Shown here in pieces: positions 54,987 through 63,550 of a stretch of 64,000 nucleotides of DNA (positions are counted from its first letter, which is position 1; each line of letters begins with the position of its first letter). This stretch comes from Thermus oshimai DSM 12092 (GTDB lineage: Bacteria > Deinococcota > Deinococci > Deinococcales > Thermaceae), in assembly GCF_000373145.1 (NCBI RefSeq), contig NZ_KB890602.1, positions 190-64,189 of the forward strand, written 5' to 3'. Made by a program: the position numbers and the translations under genes. The notes beneath the pieces are model-generated. The model was not told the origin of the DNA and did no database searches. It saw only the letters and a program-made list of their open reading frames with translations.

Positions 54987-57203
54987 ATGGAGCCCGGGCT
55001 CTATGCGGTGGAGGGCCCCCCTGCCTCGGGGAAGACGGAGCTGGCCCTGGCCTGGGCCAGGGAGGTCCTCAAGGCCCGGGGCCGGGTCTACTGGGTGGGC
55101 CTGCCCCACCAGCGCGCCCATGTGTTCGGGAGGCTGGGGAGGGAAGCCCTCCTCGGCCTGGAGTTCCTCTCCTTTCAGGCCCTGTACTACCGCCTCCTGG
55201 CGGAAGGGGTGGGGCTGAGGCCCCTCCTCCCGGGGGCGGGCCGGGTGGCCCTGGTGGGGGAGGCCCTGAAGGAGGTCCATGGGGCCGCCCCCGCCCCCGG
55301 GGAGGCCCGGCTCTTCGCCCGGGCCATCGCCGAGCTCAAGCGCTTCGGCCTTGGGCCCTTGGGCCTCCCCAAGGAGGGGGAGGCGGGGCGGCTTAGGCGG
55401 GTCTTCCTCCGCTACGAAGGGCTCAAGCGGGGCCTTTGGGACTACGACGACTTCCGCCACCGGGCCCTAAGGGCCCCCTTGCGCCTTTTCCCCAAGCCCC
55501 ACCTGGTGGTGGTGGACGGCTTCCGGGAGGTGGGGCCTTTGGACCTCCTCTTCCTGAAGCGCTTGAGCCGGAAGTTCCCCGTCCTCCTCACCGCGGTGCG
55601 CCTGCCCGAGGACCTGCCCCGCTACCAGGTCCTCCCCAAAAGGGAGGTGAGGGCCGAGGTCTGGGCCCTGCCCAACCCCGTGGAGGAGACCCGCCACCTC
55701 CTAAGGGCCCTCAAGCGGGCCCTGGCCCCCCGGGAACTTGGAGGGGAGGGGCTTGACCCCTTTGAGGTCCTGGTGGTGGCCCCCGAGGAGCGCATCCCCG
55801 GCCTTCTCCTCCTCAAGGAGGAGTACGGCCTTCCCCTCTTTGACGGGCGCGAAGCGGCCCTTTCCGCCCTGGAGGGAGGGGAAAGGCTCCTCGCCCTCTT
55901 AAACCCCCACCCCACGGGGGCCGACCTCCTCCTCCTGGGGTTTGAGGCCCTGGGAAGGAAGGCCCTTAGGCTCGGCCTGGTGGGCCTTCCCGCCCTGGAG
56001 AAGCTCGCCGGGGAGGAGGGGCTTGAGGGGGAGTTCCGGGCCTTTCTGGATCTTTTGCCCAAAGGCAGGCTGGGGTGGGCGGGCTATTTGGAGTGGGCGG
56101 AAGGGGTTTTGGACCGGCTCGGGGTGGCCCATAAGCCCCTCTTTCTGGAAAGGCTCCGCATGGCCCTCCGGGTGAGCCCGGAAGATCCCCTTCCCTGGTG
56201 GCGGAGCCTCCTCCTGGACGAGACCCTGCCCCCCTCCCCCGTCCGGGGGGTGGCGGTGGTGCCCCCTCTAAGGGCCCTGGGGGTGCGGGCCCGGCGGGCC
56301 TACCTCCTGGAGTGGGTGGAGGGGCGCTACACCCTGGGGGAGCGGGAGGACTACTTCTTTCTGGAAGAGCTCCGGGCGGAGGGGTTTGACCCCTACCGCC
56401 TCCCCAAGCGCCTAAGGGGCCTGGACCCCCTTTTCCGGGAGGAGATGGCGGGCCGGGGGGAGGAGGTCTACCTCCTCTACCCGGAAGCGGGGCTTGGGGG
56501 CGGGTACCTCCCCATCCTTCAAGGGGAAAGGCCCGAGCCCCTGCCCCCCGCAAGCCGCCTCGAGGCCCTCCCCGAGGTCCCTTTCACCCCCCCTCCCCCT
56601 AGGGCCAAGGGCCCGCCCCGGCACCTGGAGCTCCTTAAGGGCCTCAAGGACTGCCCCTTCCGGGCCTACCTCCTCCACCTGGGCCTGGGGCAAAGAGACG
56701 GCGCCTTGGGCTGGCACCTCCTGCCCCGTGAGCTGGAGCCCCTCCTCGCCCACCCGGAGGTGGGCCCCTGGCTGGAGCGGCACCGGGGTTTGTGGGAGGC
56801 CTTGCGCTTCTGGGAGTATTGGAGGGTGCAGGATGGCCTCATCCTGCGCCTGGATGCGGTTCGGCGGGAGGGGAAGAGGGTGCGCCTCTACCGCCTCCTG
56901 CCCCCGGGGGAGGCCAGGCTGGAGCCGGACCGCTGGACGGAGTGGTACGCCGTGGGGAGCCTCCTGGCCTCGGGCGTGGAGGAGGTGGAGGTCTGGCTTT
57001 GGCCCTGGCTGGGGGAGCCTAGGCTCTACGCCAAGCCTTTCCGCAAAGGCCCGGACGGTAGGGTTCCAAACCAAGCCCGGGAGGCCCGCCAGGAGGCCCT
57101 TAAGGCGTACCAGGAATGGCTCGCGCAGCCCCTCCTCCCCCGGCCGGGTTCGGCCTGCTTCGGCTGCGCCTTCGGCGACGTCTGCCGGAAGGAGGCGGGA
57201 TGA
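54987..57203 (+). CDS. addB: AddB-type helicase-nuclease subunit, compact, nuclease site degraded
   Basis: AddB pairs with AddA to process double-strand DNA ends before RecA loading. The 738 residues (family ~1100) start with Walker A EGPPASGKTELALA. Fe-S cluster cysteines are C556 (KDCPFRAYL) and C724, C727, C733 (ACFGCAFGDVC), a full set. The nuclease region, however, reads ILRLDAVRREGKRVRLYRLL: the D is there at 623 but the DYK motif is lost. So the AddB nuclease is probably inactive. The stop overlaps addA as ATGA. Confidence 0.85.
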   Translation: MEPGLYAVEGPPASGKTELALAWAREVLKARGRVYWVGLPHQRAHVFGRLGREALLGLEFLSFQALYYRLLAEGVGLRPLLPGAGRVALVGEALKEVHGAAPAPGEARLFARAIAELKRFGLGPLGLPKEGEAGRLRRVFLRYEGLKRGLWDYDDFRHRALRAPLRLFPKPHLVVVDGFREVGPLDLLFLKRLSRKFPVLLTAVRLPEDLPRYQVLPKREVRAEVWALPNPVEETRHLLRALKRALAPRELGGEGLDPFEVLVVAPEERIPGLLLLKEEYGLPLFDGREAALSALEGGERLLALLNPHPTGADLLLLGFEALGRKALRLGLVGLPALEKLAGEEGLEGEFRAFLDLLPKGRLGWAGYLEWAEGVLDRLGVAHKPLFLERLRMALRVSPEDPLPWWRSLLLDETLPPSPVRGVAVVPPLRALGVRARRAYLLEWVEGRYTLGEREDYFFLEELRAEGFDPYRLPKRLRGLDPLFREEMAGRGEEVYLLYPEAGLGGGYLPILQGERPEPLPPASRLEALPEVPFTPPPPRAKGPPRHLELLKGLKDCPFRAYLLHLGLGQRDGALGWHLLPRELEPLLAHPEVGPWLERHRGLWEALRFWEYWRVQDGLILRLDAVRREGKRVRLYRLLPPGEARLEPDRWTEWYAVGSLLASGVEEVEVWLWPWLGEPRLYAKPFRKGPDGRVPNQAREARQEALKAYQEWLAQPLLPRPGSACFGCAFGDVCRKEAG

Positions 57204-59764
57204 GGCTTTACGTGGCTTCCGCGGGCACGGGCAAGACGGAAACCCTCATGGGGGAGCTCAAGGCCCTCCTGGAAGGGGGGGTGCCCTTAAGGCGGGTGGC
57301 CGCGGTCTCCTTCACCCGCAAAAGCGCGGAGGAGCTCCGCTTGAGGGTGCGGAGGCTTTTGGAGGCGCACCGGGAGGCTTTCTGGGCTAGGGAGGCCTTG
57401 AGGGAGGTGCACGGGGCCCTCTTCACCACCCTCCACGGGTTCATGGCCGAGGCCCTGCGCCACACCGCCCCCTTCCTGGGCCTGGACCCGGACTTCAGGG
57501 TGATGGACGGCTTCCTGGCCCAGGCCCTCTTCCTGGAGGAGGCCCGAAGCCTCCTCTTCCTGGAGGGCCACCCGGAGGCCCCGGAGCTCCTGGAGCTTCT
57601 AGAGGCGCTTTACGAGAAGCGCTCCCTGGCGGAGGCCTTCACCCCCCTTCCGGGGGCGGAGGGCCTCCTCGCCCTTTACGAACGGGTCCTGGCCCGCTAC
57701 CGCGCCCGCACCCAGGAGGTCTTGGGGCCGGGGGACCTCGAGGCCAAGGCCCTCCTCCTCCTGCGCCACCCGGAGGCCCTTGGGCGGGTGGCGGAGCGCT
57801 TTTCCCACCTCCTGGTGGACGAGTTCCAAGACGTAAACCCCCTTCAGGGCCGCTTCCTCCGCGCCCTGGAGGAGGCGGGGGTGCGGGTGGTGGCCGTGGG
57901 GGACCCCAAGCAGTCCATCTACCTCTTCCGGAACGCCCGGGTGGAGGTCTTCCTAAGGGCCAGGGCGGCCGCGGAGGAGGTGCGCGCCCTAAGCCGCACC
58001 CACCGCCACGCAAAGCAGGTGGTAGAGCTCCTCAACCGCTTCACCGCTCGCTTTTTCCGGGCCGAGGAGGGGAACCGGGTGGAGGGGGTGCGGGAGGCGG
58101 AGGGCCGGGTGGAGGTGCACTGGGTTTTGGGGAAGCTGGAGGAGGCCCGAAGGGCAGAGGCCCGGCTCCTGGCCCAGCGGCTTCTCGCCCTGAGGGCGGA
58201 GGGGATCCCCTTCGGGGAGATGGCGGTGCTGGTGAGGGCCCGCACCAGCCTCCCCCCCCTGGAAAAGGCCCTTAGGGCGGCGGGGGTCCCCTTCGTGCGG
58301 GGGCGGGGGCAGAGCTTCTTCGCCCGGCCCGAGGTGCGGGACCTCTACCACGCCCTCCGCCTGGCCCTGGCGGAAAGGCCCTACGCCCTGGAGGACCGGC
58401 TTTCCCTCCTGGCTTTCCTCAGAAGCCCCTTCCTGGGCCTGGACCTTTCCGAGCTGGAAGAGGCCCTCCGGGCGGAAGACCCCTGGCCCCTCCTGCCCAA
58501 GGGGGTGCAGGAGGCCCTGGAGGGGCTAAGGGCCCTGGCCCCCCTTCCCCCTTTGGAGGCCCTAAGGCGCCTGGCCCGGGACGAGGGCTTTTTGCGGCGG
58601 ATCTCCAGACGGGCCCGGGCCAACCTGGACACCCTGCTCCTCCTGGCCGCGGGGGCGCGCTTCCCCACCCTGGAGGACCTCCTCCTGTGGCTCGCGCTTC
58701 GGGCCAAGGACCCGGAGTCCGTGGAGCTCCCCGAGGGCGGAGGGGGGGTGACCCTCCTCACGGTCCACGGGGCCAAGGGCCTGGAGTGGCCGGTGGTGGC
58801 CCTGTACGACGTGAGCCGGGGCCCTTCCGAAAGGCCGCCCCCCCTCCTGGTGGACGAAGAGGGCCGGGTGGCCCTGAAGGGCACCGAGGCCTACCGGGCC
58901 CTCCTGAAGGAGGCGGAAAGGGCGGAAAGGGAGGAGGCCCTGAGGCTCCTCTACGTGGCCCTCTCCCGGGCCCGGGACCTCCTCCTCATCACGGGGAGCA
59001 CCAGCCAGCGGCCAGGCCCTTGGGCAGAGGCCTTGCAGGCGCTCGGCCTGGGCCCGGACGCCCAAGACCCCTGGGTGGAGACCCACCCCCTGGAGGCCAT
59101 CCCCCCCCTGCCCCCCATCCCCCAAGCCCCCCAGGACCCCCGCCCCGCCCCCTACACCCCCTGGCGGGGGGAGCCCAGGGCCCGCCCCCTGGTCTACTCC
59201 CCTTCCGCCCACCTCAAGGCGGGGGCCGAGCCCCTGGAGGTCTTAGGCGAGGGCGAGGCCCTTCCCGAATGGGCCCGGGCGGTGGGCACCCTGGTGCACT
59301 ACGCCATCGCCCGCCACCTGGACCCCGAGGACGAAGGGGCCATGGGGGGCCTCCTCCGCCAGGAGGTGGCCTTGGCCTTTGGGGAAGGGGAGCGGGAGGC
59401 CCTTCTGGAGGAGGTGCGGGCCCTCCTCCGGGCCTACCGGAGCCTTCTTTCTGGGGCCCTTCCCCCTTTGGAGGCGCGGGCGGAGGACCACGCGGAGCTT
59501 CCCCTCCTCCTCCCCCATAAGGGCACGGTCTGGTACGGGGTGCTGGACCGGCTCTACCGGGTGGGGGACCGCTGGTACCTGGACGACTACAAGACGGACC
59601 AAAAGGTGCGCCCCGAGGCCTACCGCTTCCAGCTGGCCCTGTACCGGAAGGCGGTCCTCGAGGCCTGGGGGGTGGAGGCGGAGGCCCGGCTGGTCTACCT
59701 CCGGCACCGCCAGGTGGTCCCCCTAAGCCCGGCGGAACTGGAGGCCGCCCTGGAGGGGCTCTGA
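57200..59764 (+). CDS. addA: AddA-type helicase-nuclease
   Basis: AddA is the UvrD-like helicase with a C-terminal nuclease. The 854 residues (family ~1200) show Walker [14 protein letters not shown], Ia [66 protein letters not shown] and [17 protein letters not shown]. The nuclease is intact: [32 protein letters not shown] and [12 protein letters not shown] longer upstream start is inside addB. The stop overlaps the cyclo-ligase ATG. Confidence 0.93.
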   Translation: MRLYVASAGTGKTETLMGELKALLEGGVPLRRVAAVSFTRKSAEELRLRVRRLLEAHREAFWAREALREVHGALFTTLHGFMAEALRHTAPFLGLDPDFRVMDGFLAQALFLEEARSLLFLEGHPEAPELLELLEALYEKRSLAEAFTPLPGAEGLLALYERVLARYRARTQEVLGPGDLEAKALLLLRHPEALGRVAERFSHLLVDEFQDVNPLQGRFLRALEEAGVRVVAVGDPKQSIYLFRNARVEVFLRARAAAEEVRALSRTHRHAKQVVELLNRFTARFFRAEEGNRVEGVREAEGRVEVHWVLGKLEEARRAEARLLAQRLLALRAEGIPFGEMAVLVRARTSLPPLEKALRAAGVPFVRGRGQSFFARPEVRDLYHALRLALAERPYALEDRLSLLAFLRSPFLGLDLSELEEALRAEDPWPLLPKGVQEALEGLRALAPLPPLEALRRLARDEGFLRRISRRARANLDTLLLLAAGARFPTLEDLLLWLALRAKDPESVELPEGGGGVTLLTVHGAKGLEWPVVALYDVSRGPSERPPPLLVDEEGRVALKGTEAYRALLKEAERAEREEALRLLYVALSRARDLLLITGSTSQRPGPWAEALQALGLGPDAQDPWVETHPLEAIPPLPPIPQAPQDPRPAPYTPWRGEPRARPLVYSPSAHLKAGAEPLEVLGEGEALPEWARAVGTLVHYAIARHLDPEDEGAMGGLLRQEVALAFGEGEREALLEEVRALLRAYRSLLSGALPPLEARAEDHAELPLLLPHKGTVWYGVLDRLYRVGDRWYLDDYKTDQKVRPEAYRFQLALYRKAVLEAWGVEAEARLVYLRHRQVVPLSPAELEAALEGL

Positions 59765-60321
59765 TGGATAAGGCCGCCCTGCGCAAGGAGGCCCGGGCCC
59801 GCTGGCGCACCCTGGACCGGAAGGCCCTTTCGGAAGGGGTGCTGGAAGGCCTCCTCCCCTGGCTTCGGGAGAGGGGCTTTAGGGACATCCTCCTCTACCA
59901 CCCCTTGCCCCACGAGCTCGACCTCCTCCCCCTCCTGGAGCGCTACCCCGCCCGCTACTACCTGCCCAAGGTGGCGGGGAAGGGCCTCACCGTGCACCCT
60001 TTTGGCCCCCTGGCCCCGGGGCCCTTTGGCCTCCTGGAGCCCACCACCCCTCCGGTGGACCCAAGGGTCCTGGACCTGGTGGTGGTGCCGGGCCTGGCCT
60101 TTGACCGCCGGGGGTACCGGCTGGGCCACGGCCAGGGCTACTACGACCGCTTCCTGAAAGAGGTCCAGGCCCCTACCCTGGGGGTGATCCCCGAGGCCCT
60201 CCTCTTCCCCCGGCTTACCCAAGACCCCTGGGACCAGCGGGTGGACTTCCTGGCCACGGAGAAGGGGGTGTTCCCCACCCTGGGGTCGGATGACGGGGGA
60301 GGGGAGGGCGGGGGCTGGTAG
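59764..60321 (+). CDS. 5-formyltetrahydrofolate cyclo-ligase family protein
   Basis: It converts 5-formyl-THF to 5,10-methenyl-THF with ATP, recycling folate. The 185 residues include [20 protein letters not shown] at the N-terminus, [18 protein letters not shown], and the signature [25 protein letters not shown] near residues 105-135. Length is typical. It overlaps addA by one base (TGATG) and is followed by a HAD gene with its own promoter. Confidence 0.93.
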   Translation: MDKAALRKEARARWRTLDRKALSEGVLEGLLPWLRERGFRDILLYHPLPHELDLLPLLERYPARYYLPKVAGKGLTVHPFGPLAPGPFGLLEPTTPPVDPRVLDLVVVPGLAFDRRGYRLGHGQGYYDRFLKEVQAPTLGVIPEALLFPRLTQDPWDQRVDFLATEKGVFPTLGSDDGGGEGGGW

Positions 60322-60324
60322 ACT
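60319..60324 (+). promoter_or_regulatory. -10 box of HAD gene (leaderless)
   Basis: TAGACT overlaps the stop of the cyclo-ligase gene and ends six bases before ATG 60331. Confidence 0.45.
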
Positions 60325-60330
60325 TGGGCC

Positions 60331-60942
60331 ATGCGGGGAGCCCTTTTGGACCGGGACGGGGTCCTCCTCCTTTTGGACGAGGAGGCCCTGTACCGGAAAG
60401 CCCTGGAGCTTGGGGCCTACGGGGCGGGGAAGGAGCGGGCCCTGGCCCTCCTGGCCCGGGTGGTGCGGCGGGTAAACGAGGCGGTGCGCACCCTTTCCGT
60501 GCGCACCCTGGAGGAGGAAGAGGCCCTCTTCCAAACGCTGGCCGAGGAGGTGGCCCGGGAGCTCCGCGCCCCCCTTTCCAAGCTCAGGGGGCTCCGCTAC
60601 TACCATTTCATGCGCCCTGCCCCGGGGGCTTTGGACCTCCTACAGTCCCTGAAGGCCCGGGGCCTTAAGGTGGGCGTGCTCTCCAACACCCTGCCGAGCC
60701 TGAAGGAAAGCCTGGTCCACCACGGCCTGGGGGAGTACGTGGACCGCTTCTACGCCTCCTGCGCCCTGGGGCTGGCCAAGCCCGACCCCAAGGCCTTCCT
60801 CCTGGCCCTTCAGGACCTGGCCCTGCCTCCCCCGGAAGTCCTTTACCTGGACGACGATCCGGAGAACGTGCGGGTGGCCCGGACCCTGGGCCTGAGGGCC
60901 GAGGTCTACGTCCCCGGCCAGCCCATGTCGCTGGGAGGCTAG
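60331..60942 (+). CDS. HAD-superfamily hydrolase
   Basis: The 203 residues have motif I LLDRDGVLLLLDE with both Asp residues, motif II VGVLSNTLPSL, motif III near LAKPDPKAF and motif IV YLDDDPENVRVA. Helical cap insert at residues ~15-85 makes it a class C1 phosphatase. The substrate is not predictable. The last bases share CTAG with the convergent phosphoribosyltransferase gene. Confidence 0.88.
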   Translation: MRGALLDRDGVLLLLDEEALYRKALELGAYGAGKERALALLARVVRRVNEAVRTLSVRTLEEEEALFQTLAEEVARELRAPLSKLRGLRYYHFMRPAPGALDLLQSLKARGLKVGVLSNTLPSLKESLVHHGLGEYVDRFYASCALGLAKPDPKAFLLALQDLALPPPEVLYLDDDPENVRVARTLGLRAEVYVPGQPMSLGG

Positions 60943-61466
60943 AGCACGGGGAGGTCGGCCACCGCGGCCACCTCGAGGCCCGGCGTCCCCTGCCGGAAGG
61001 CGGCCAGCCGCCCCACCACCCGGCCCCCCGCCCTCAGGACCATCTTCTCCATGGCCCGCATGGTTTCCCCGCTGGAGACCACGTCGGAGACCAGGGTCAC
61101 CCTCTGGTTGAGGAGCTTCTCCGCGAAGCGGCGGTCCAGCCACAGCACCTCCCCCACGCCCAGGGTGAGGGTTTCCACCTCCTGGATGATGGGGTCTTCC
61201 ATGTAGGGCCGCCGCCGCCTCCGGGCCACCACGTAGGGGAGGCCCAGGCTCTCCGCCAGCACGTGGGTGAGGGGGATGGGGCTGGTCTCGGTGGTGAAGA
61301 GGACCTCCGTCTCCTTGGGCACCAGGGGCTTCAGGGCCTCCGCGGCCGCCCGCACGAGCTCGGGATCCCCCAAGAATTCCACCAGGGGGATCCGCCGCCC
61401 CGGCAGGGGCTCGATGAGGGGCACGTGCCGGGTCACGCCGCCGATGCTGATGGGGTAGGTTTCCAT
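60939..61466 (-). CDS. Phosphoribosyltransferase paralogue with altered PRPP loop
   Basis: The 175 residues align along their length with the next gene's product (METYPISIGGVTRHVPLIEP vs [20 protein letters not shown]). The PRPP motif is VTLVSDVVSSGETM, with S where the first of two Asp residues is expected. Such sites usually need both acids, so activity or specificity may differ; a regulatory role is possible. A good ribosome-binding site (AGGAGGTCC) precedes ATG 61466. It is 10 bases downstream of the apt-like gene, so they are co-transcribed. Confidence 0.85.
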   Translation of the reverse strand: METYPISIGGVTRHVPLIEPLPGRRIPLVEFLGDPELVRAAAEALKPLVPKETEVLFTTETSPIPLTHVLAESLGLPYVVARRRRRPYMEDPIIQEVETLTLGVGEVLWLDRRFAEKLLNQRVTLVSDVVSSGETMRAMEKMVLRAGGRVVGRLAAFRQGTPGLEVAAVADLPVL

Positions 61467-61476
61467 AAAGGACCTC

Positions 61477-62013
61477 CTATTCCGGCTTGAAAAGGGGCAG
61501 GTGGCCCAGGGCGATCACGTCCTGGCGGGGCGTCCCCTCGGTGAAGACGGCCAGCACCGCCACCACCTCCCCCCCCACGCTCTCAATGAGCTCCCTGAGG
61601 CCCGCCAGGGTGGAGCCGGTGGAGACCACATCGTCCACGATGGCCACCTTCCTCCCCCGGATGAGGGGCACGTCGGCCCCGTCCAGCACCAAAAGCTGGG
61701 GTTTGCCCGTGGTGATGGAGAGGACCTGGCGGCTTACGGGGTTGATCATGTAGGGCTTTTCCGTCTTGCGGGCCACCACGTAGGGCTTGCCCGTGATGCG
61801 GGAAAGGGCGTGGGCCAGGGGGACGGCCTTGACCTCGGGGGTGACCAGGACGTCCACCTCTTGGGGCAGGCGCTGGGCCAGGGCCTCGGCCGCGGCCTCG
61901 GTGAGCTCGGTGTCGCCCAGGAGGTTGAGGAGGGCCACGGCCACGTCCGGCCCCACCTGGACGATGGGAAGTTCGCGCCGAACCCCGGCGATCTCCACAG
62001 GGTAAGTCCTCAC
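61477..62013 (-). CDS. Adenine/xanthine-type phosphoribosyltransferase
   Basis: It transfers a purine base to PRPP in salvage. The 178-residue type I PRTase has the loop [20 protein letters not shown] with both Asp residues, [25 protein letters not shown] and a long hood. It resembles adenine phosphoribosyltransferase, but base specificity is not settled. The GTG start has TAGACT seven bases upstream. It diverges from the DUF151 gene. Confidence 0.88.
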   Translation of the reverse strand: MRTYPVEIAGVRRELPIVQVGPDVAVALLNLLGDTELTEAAAEALAQRLPQEVDVLVTPEVKAVPLAHALSRITGKPYVVARKTEKPYMINPVSRQVLSITTGKPQLLVLDGADVPLIRGRKVAIVDDVVSTGSTLAGLRELIESVGGEVVAVLAVFTEGTPRQDVIALGHLPLFKPE

Positions 62014-62020
62014 GCCGCCC

Positions 62021-62030
62021 AGTCTATACT
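62021..62030. promoter_or_regulatory. Overlapping divergent -10 boxes (PRTase / DUF151)
   Basis: AGTCTATACT contains TAGACT on the minus strand (62021-62026), seven bases before GTG 62013, and TATACT on the plus strand (62025-62030), six bases before ATG 62037. For the minus promoter TTGGCG (62045-62050) is a fair -35 at 18 bases. Only 23 bases lie between the two coding regions. Confidence 0.6.
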
Positions 62031-62036
62031 GAGGGT

Positions 62037-62465
62037 ATGCTGAACGCCAAGATTGAAACCCTGGGCGTGGACCCCCAGAACGGTAGCGTGGTGGTCCTGC
62101 TCAGGACAGAGACCGACAAGCTTCTGCCCATCGTGATCGGTCCTTTGGAGGCCCACCACATCGTGGTGGCCCTCCAGGGTGAAAAACCTCCCCGCCCCCT
62201 CACCCCCGACCTCCTGCTTTCGGTGATGGACATGCTCCAGGCCCGGCTGAAGCGGGTGGAGATCGTGGACCTCCGCGAGGGCACCTTCTACGCCCGGCTC
62301 ATCCTCGAGCACCGGGGGATTGAGCTGGAGGTGGACGCCCGGCCCTCGGACGCCATGGCCCTGGCCCTGCGGGCGAACGCCCCCATCCTGGTGGCGGAGG
62401 AGGTGGTGGAGAAGGCGGGGGTGGAGGAGGCCAGCCTCAAGCCCCACGGGGCCGCGGAAGCCTAG
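62037..62465 (+). CDS. DUF151 bifunctional nuclease-like protein
   Basis: The 142 residues follow the DUF151 pattern: [59 protein letters not shown] and [28 protein letters not shown]. Some plant and bacterial members have DNase/RNase activity, hence the bifunctional nuclease name; the role here is unproven. The start codon follows the shared promoter by six bases. The phosphoesterase gene begins three bases after the stop. Confidence 0.9.
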   Translation: MLNAKIETLGVDPQNGSVVVLLRTETDKLLPIVIGPLEAHHIVVALQGEKPPRPLTPDLLLSVMDMLQARLKRVEIVDLREGTFYARLILEHRGIELEVDARPSDAMALALRANAPILVAEEVVEKAGVEEASLKPHGAAEA

Positions 62466-62468
62466 GCC

Positions 62469-63227
62469 TTGCGGTTTTTCCTCCTCGCCCTTTTCCTCCT
62501 ACCCCAGGCCTTGGCCTTCCGCCTGGCCTTCCTGGGGGATTTCGGCGCCCCTACCCCCGGAAGGGCCCAGGTGGCGGCGGCCCTCAGGGCCTACCACGCC
62601 GCCCATCCCCTGGCGGCCCTCTTCACTCTGGGGGACAACTTCTACCCCCGGGGAGAGGTGGTGGAGGCCTACCTGAAGGACCTCCCCCCGGTGCCCCTCC
62701 ACCCCGCCTTCGGCAACCACGACGCGCCCCACCTAAAGGACCAGCTCCGCCGCTTTCAACGGGAACGGCCCTACTACCGGGTGGGCTTTCCCGGCCTTGC
62801 GGTCTACGTCCTGTACAGCGAAGGGACGCTCGTCCAGCAGAGGGCCTGGCTGGAGGCCGAGCTTTCCCGGGAGAAGGCCCCCTTGCGCCTTCTCCTCCTC
62901 CACCGCCCCCTTTACTCCTCCGGCCTCCACGGGGGGAGCCCCACCCTGCGGGCCCTCTTTGAGCCCCTCCTCCTGGCCCATGGGGTGCCCCTGGTCCTTG
63001 CGGGCCACGACCACCACTACGAGCGCCTCGAGGCCAAAGGGGTGACCCACGTGGTCTCCGGCGGGGGCGGGGCCTGGCTCCGGGCGCCCCTGCGGCCCTT
63101 GGCCTACAGCCGGGTCCGGGCCACGGCCCACCACTTCCTGGTCCTGGAGGTGGTGGGCGGGGGCTTCCGCCTCACGGCGTGGGGGGCGGACCTAAAGCCC
63201 CTGGATGTCAGCGGGGCCAGCCCATGA
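62469..63227 (+). CDS. Exported metallophosphoesterase (acid-phosphatase-like)
   Basis: The 252 residues begin from TTG 62469 as MRFFLLALFLLPQALAF, a signal peptide. Mature motifs are in order: LAFLGDFGAP, TLGDNFYPRGE, AFGNHDAPHL, LLLLHRPLYSSG and LAGHDHHYERLE, matching the binuclear calcineurin-like fold and resembling purple acid phosphatases. Extracytoplasmic phosphate release is likely. It follows the DUF151 gene by three bases and its end overlaps the HIT gene on the other strand by 20 bases. Confidence 0.9.
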   Translation: MRFFLLALFLLPQALAFRLAFLGDFGAPTPGRAQVAAALRAYHAAHPLAALFTLGDNFYPRGEVVEAYLKDLPPVPLHPAFGNHDAPHLKDQLRRFQRERPYYRVGFPGLAVYVLYSEGTLVQQRAWLEAELSREKAPLRLLLLHRPLYSSGLHGGSPTLRALFEPLLLAHGVPLVLAGHDHHYERLEAKGVTHVVSGGGGAWLRAPLRPLAYSRVRATAHHFLVLEVVGGGFRLTAWGADLKPLDVSGASP

Positions 63228-63531
63228 CGTGCACGTGCACGTGGAAGACCTCCTGCCCGCCCTCTTCCCCCACGTGCACCGTGAGCTTGTAGCCCGGCAA
63301 GCCCAGGCTCCGGGCCACCCGGTTGGCGGTGCGGAAAAGGGCCCCTAGGGCCTTTTCCCCCTCTTCCGTGTCCGGGTAGTCCGAGAGCTTTTCCACGTGG
63401 GCCTTGGGCACCACCAGCACGTGGACCGGGGCCTTGGGGCGGATGTCGTGGAAGGCCACGAAGGCCTCGTCCTCGTAGACCATCCGCGCCGGGGCCTCCT
63501 TCCTCACGATGCGGCAGAAGATGCAGTCCAT
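63208..63531 (-). CDS. HIT-family hydrolase
   Basis: HIT proteins hydrolyse AMP-linked substrates such as AMP-NH2 or Ap4A. The 107-residue protein starts MDCIFCRIVRKEAPARMVYE (zinc-type CIFC), then HDIRPKAPVHVLVVPKAHVEK, VHVGEEGGQEVFHVHVHVMG with the catalytic His triad. Function in the cell is unknown. TAGAAT on the minus strand (63538-63543) lies six bases before ATG 63531. It overlaps the phosphoesterase gene tail-to-tail. Confidence 0.94.
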   Translation of the reverse strand: MDCIFCRIVRKEAPARMVYEDEAFVAFHDIRPKAPVHVLVVPKAHVEKLSDYPDTEEGEKALGALFRTANRVARSLGLPGYKLTVHVGEEGGQEVFHVHVHVMGWPR

Positions 63532-63537
63532 GGTCCC

Positions 63538-63543
63538 ATTCTA
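63538..63543 (-). promoter_or_regulatory. -10 box of the HIT gene (leaderless)
   Basis: TAGAAT on the minus strand ends six bases before the HIT start, within the 19 bases after the MtaB stop. Confidence 0.5.
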
Positions 63544-63550
63544 AGCGCCC

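Noticed and set aside
57116-57199. Extended N-terminus for AddA
   Set aside because: It lies inside the addB coding region, and the ATG at 57200 gives the family N-terminus with Walker A next to it.
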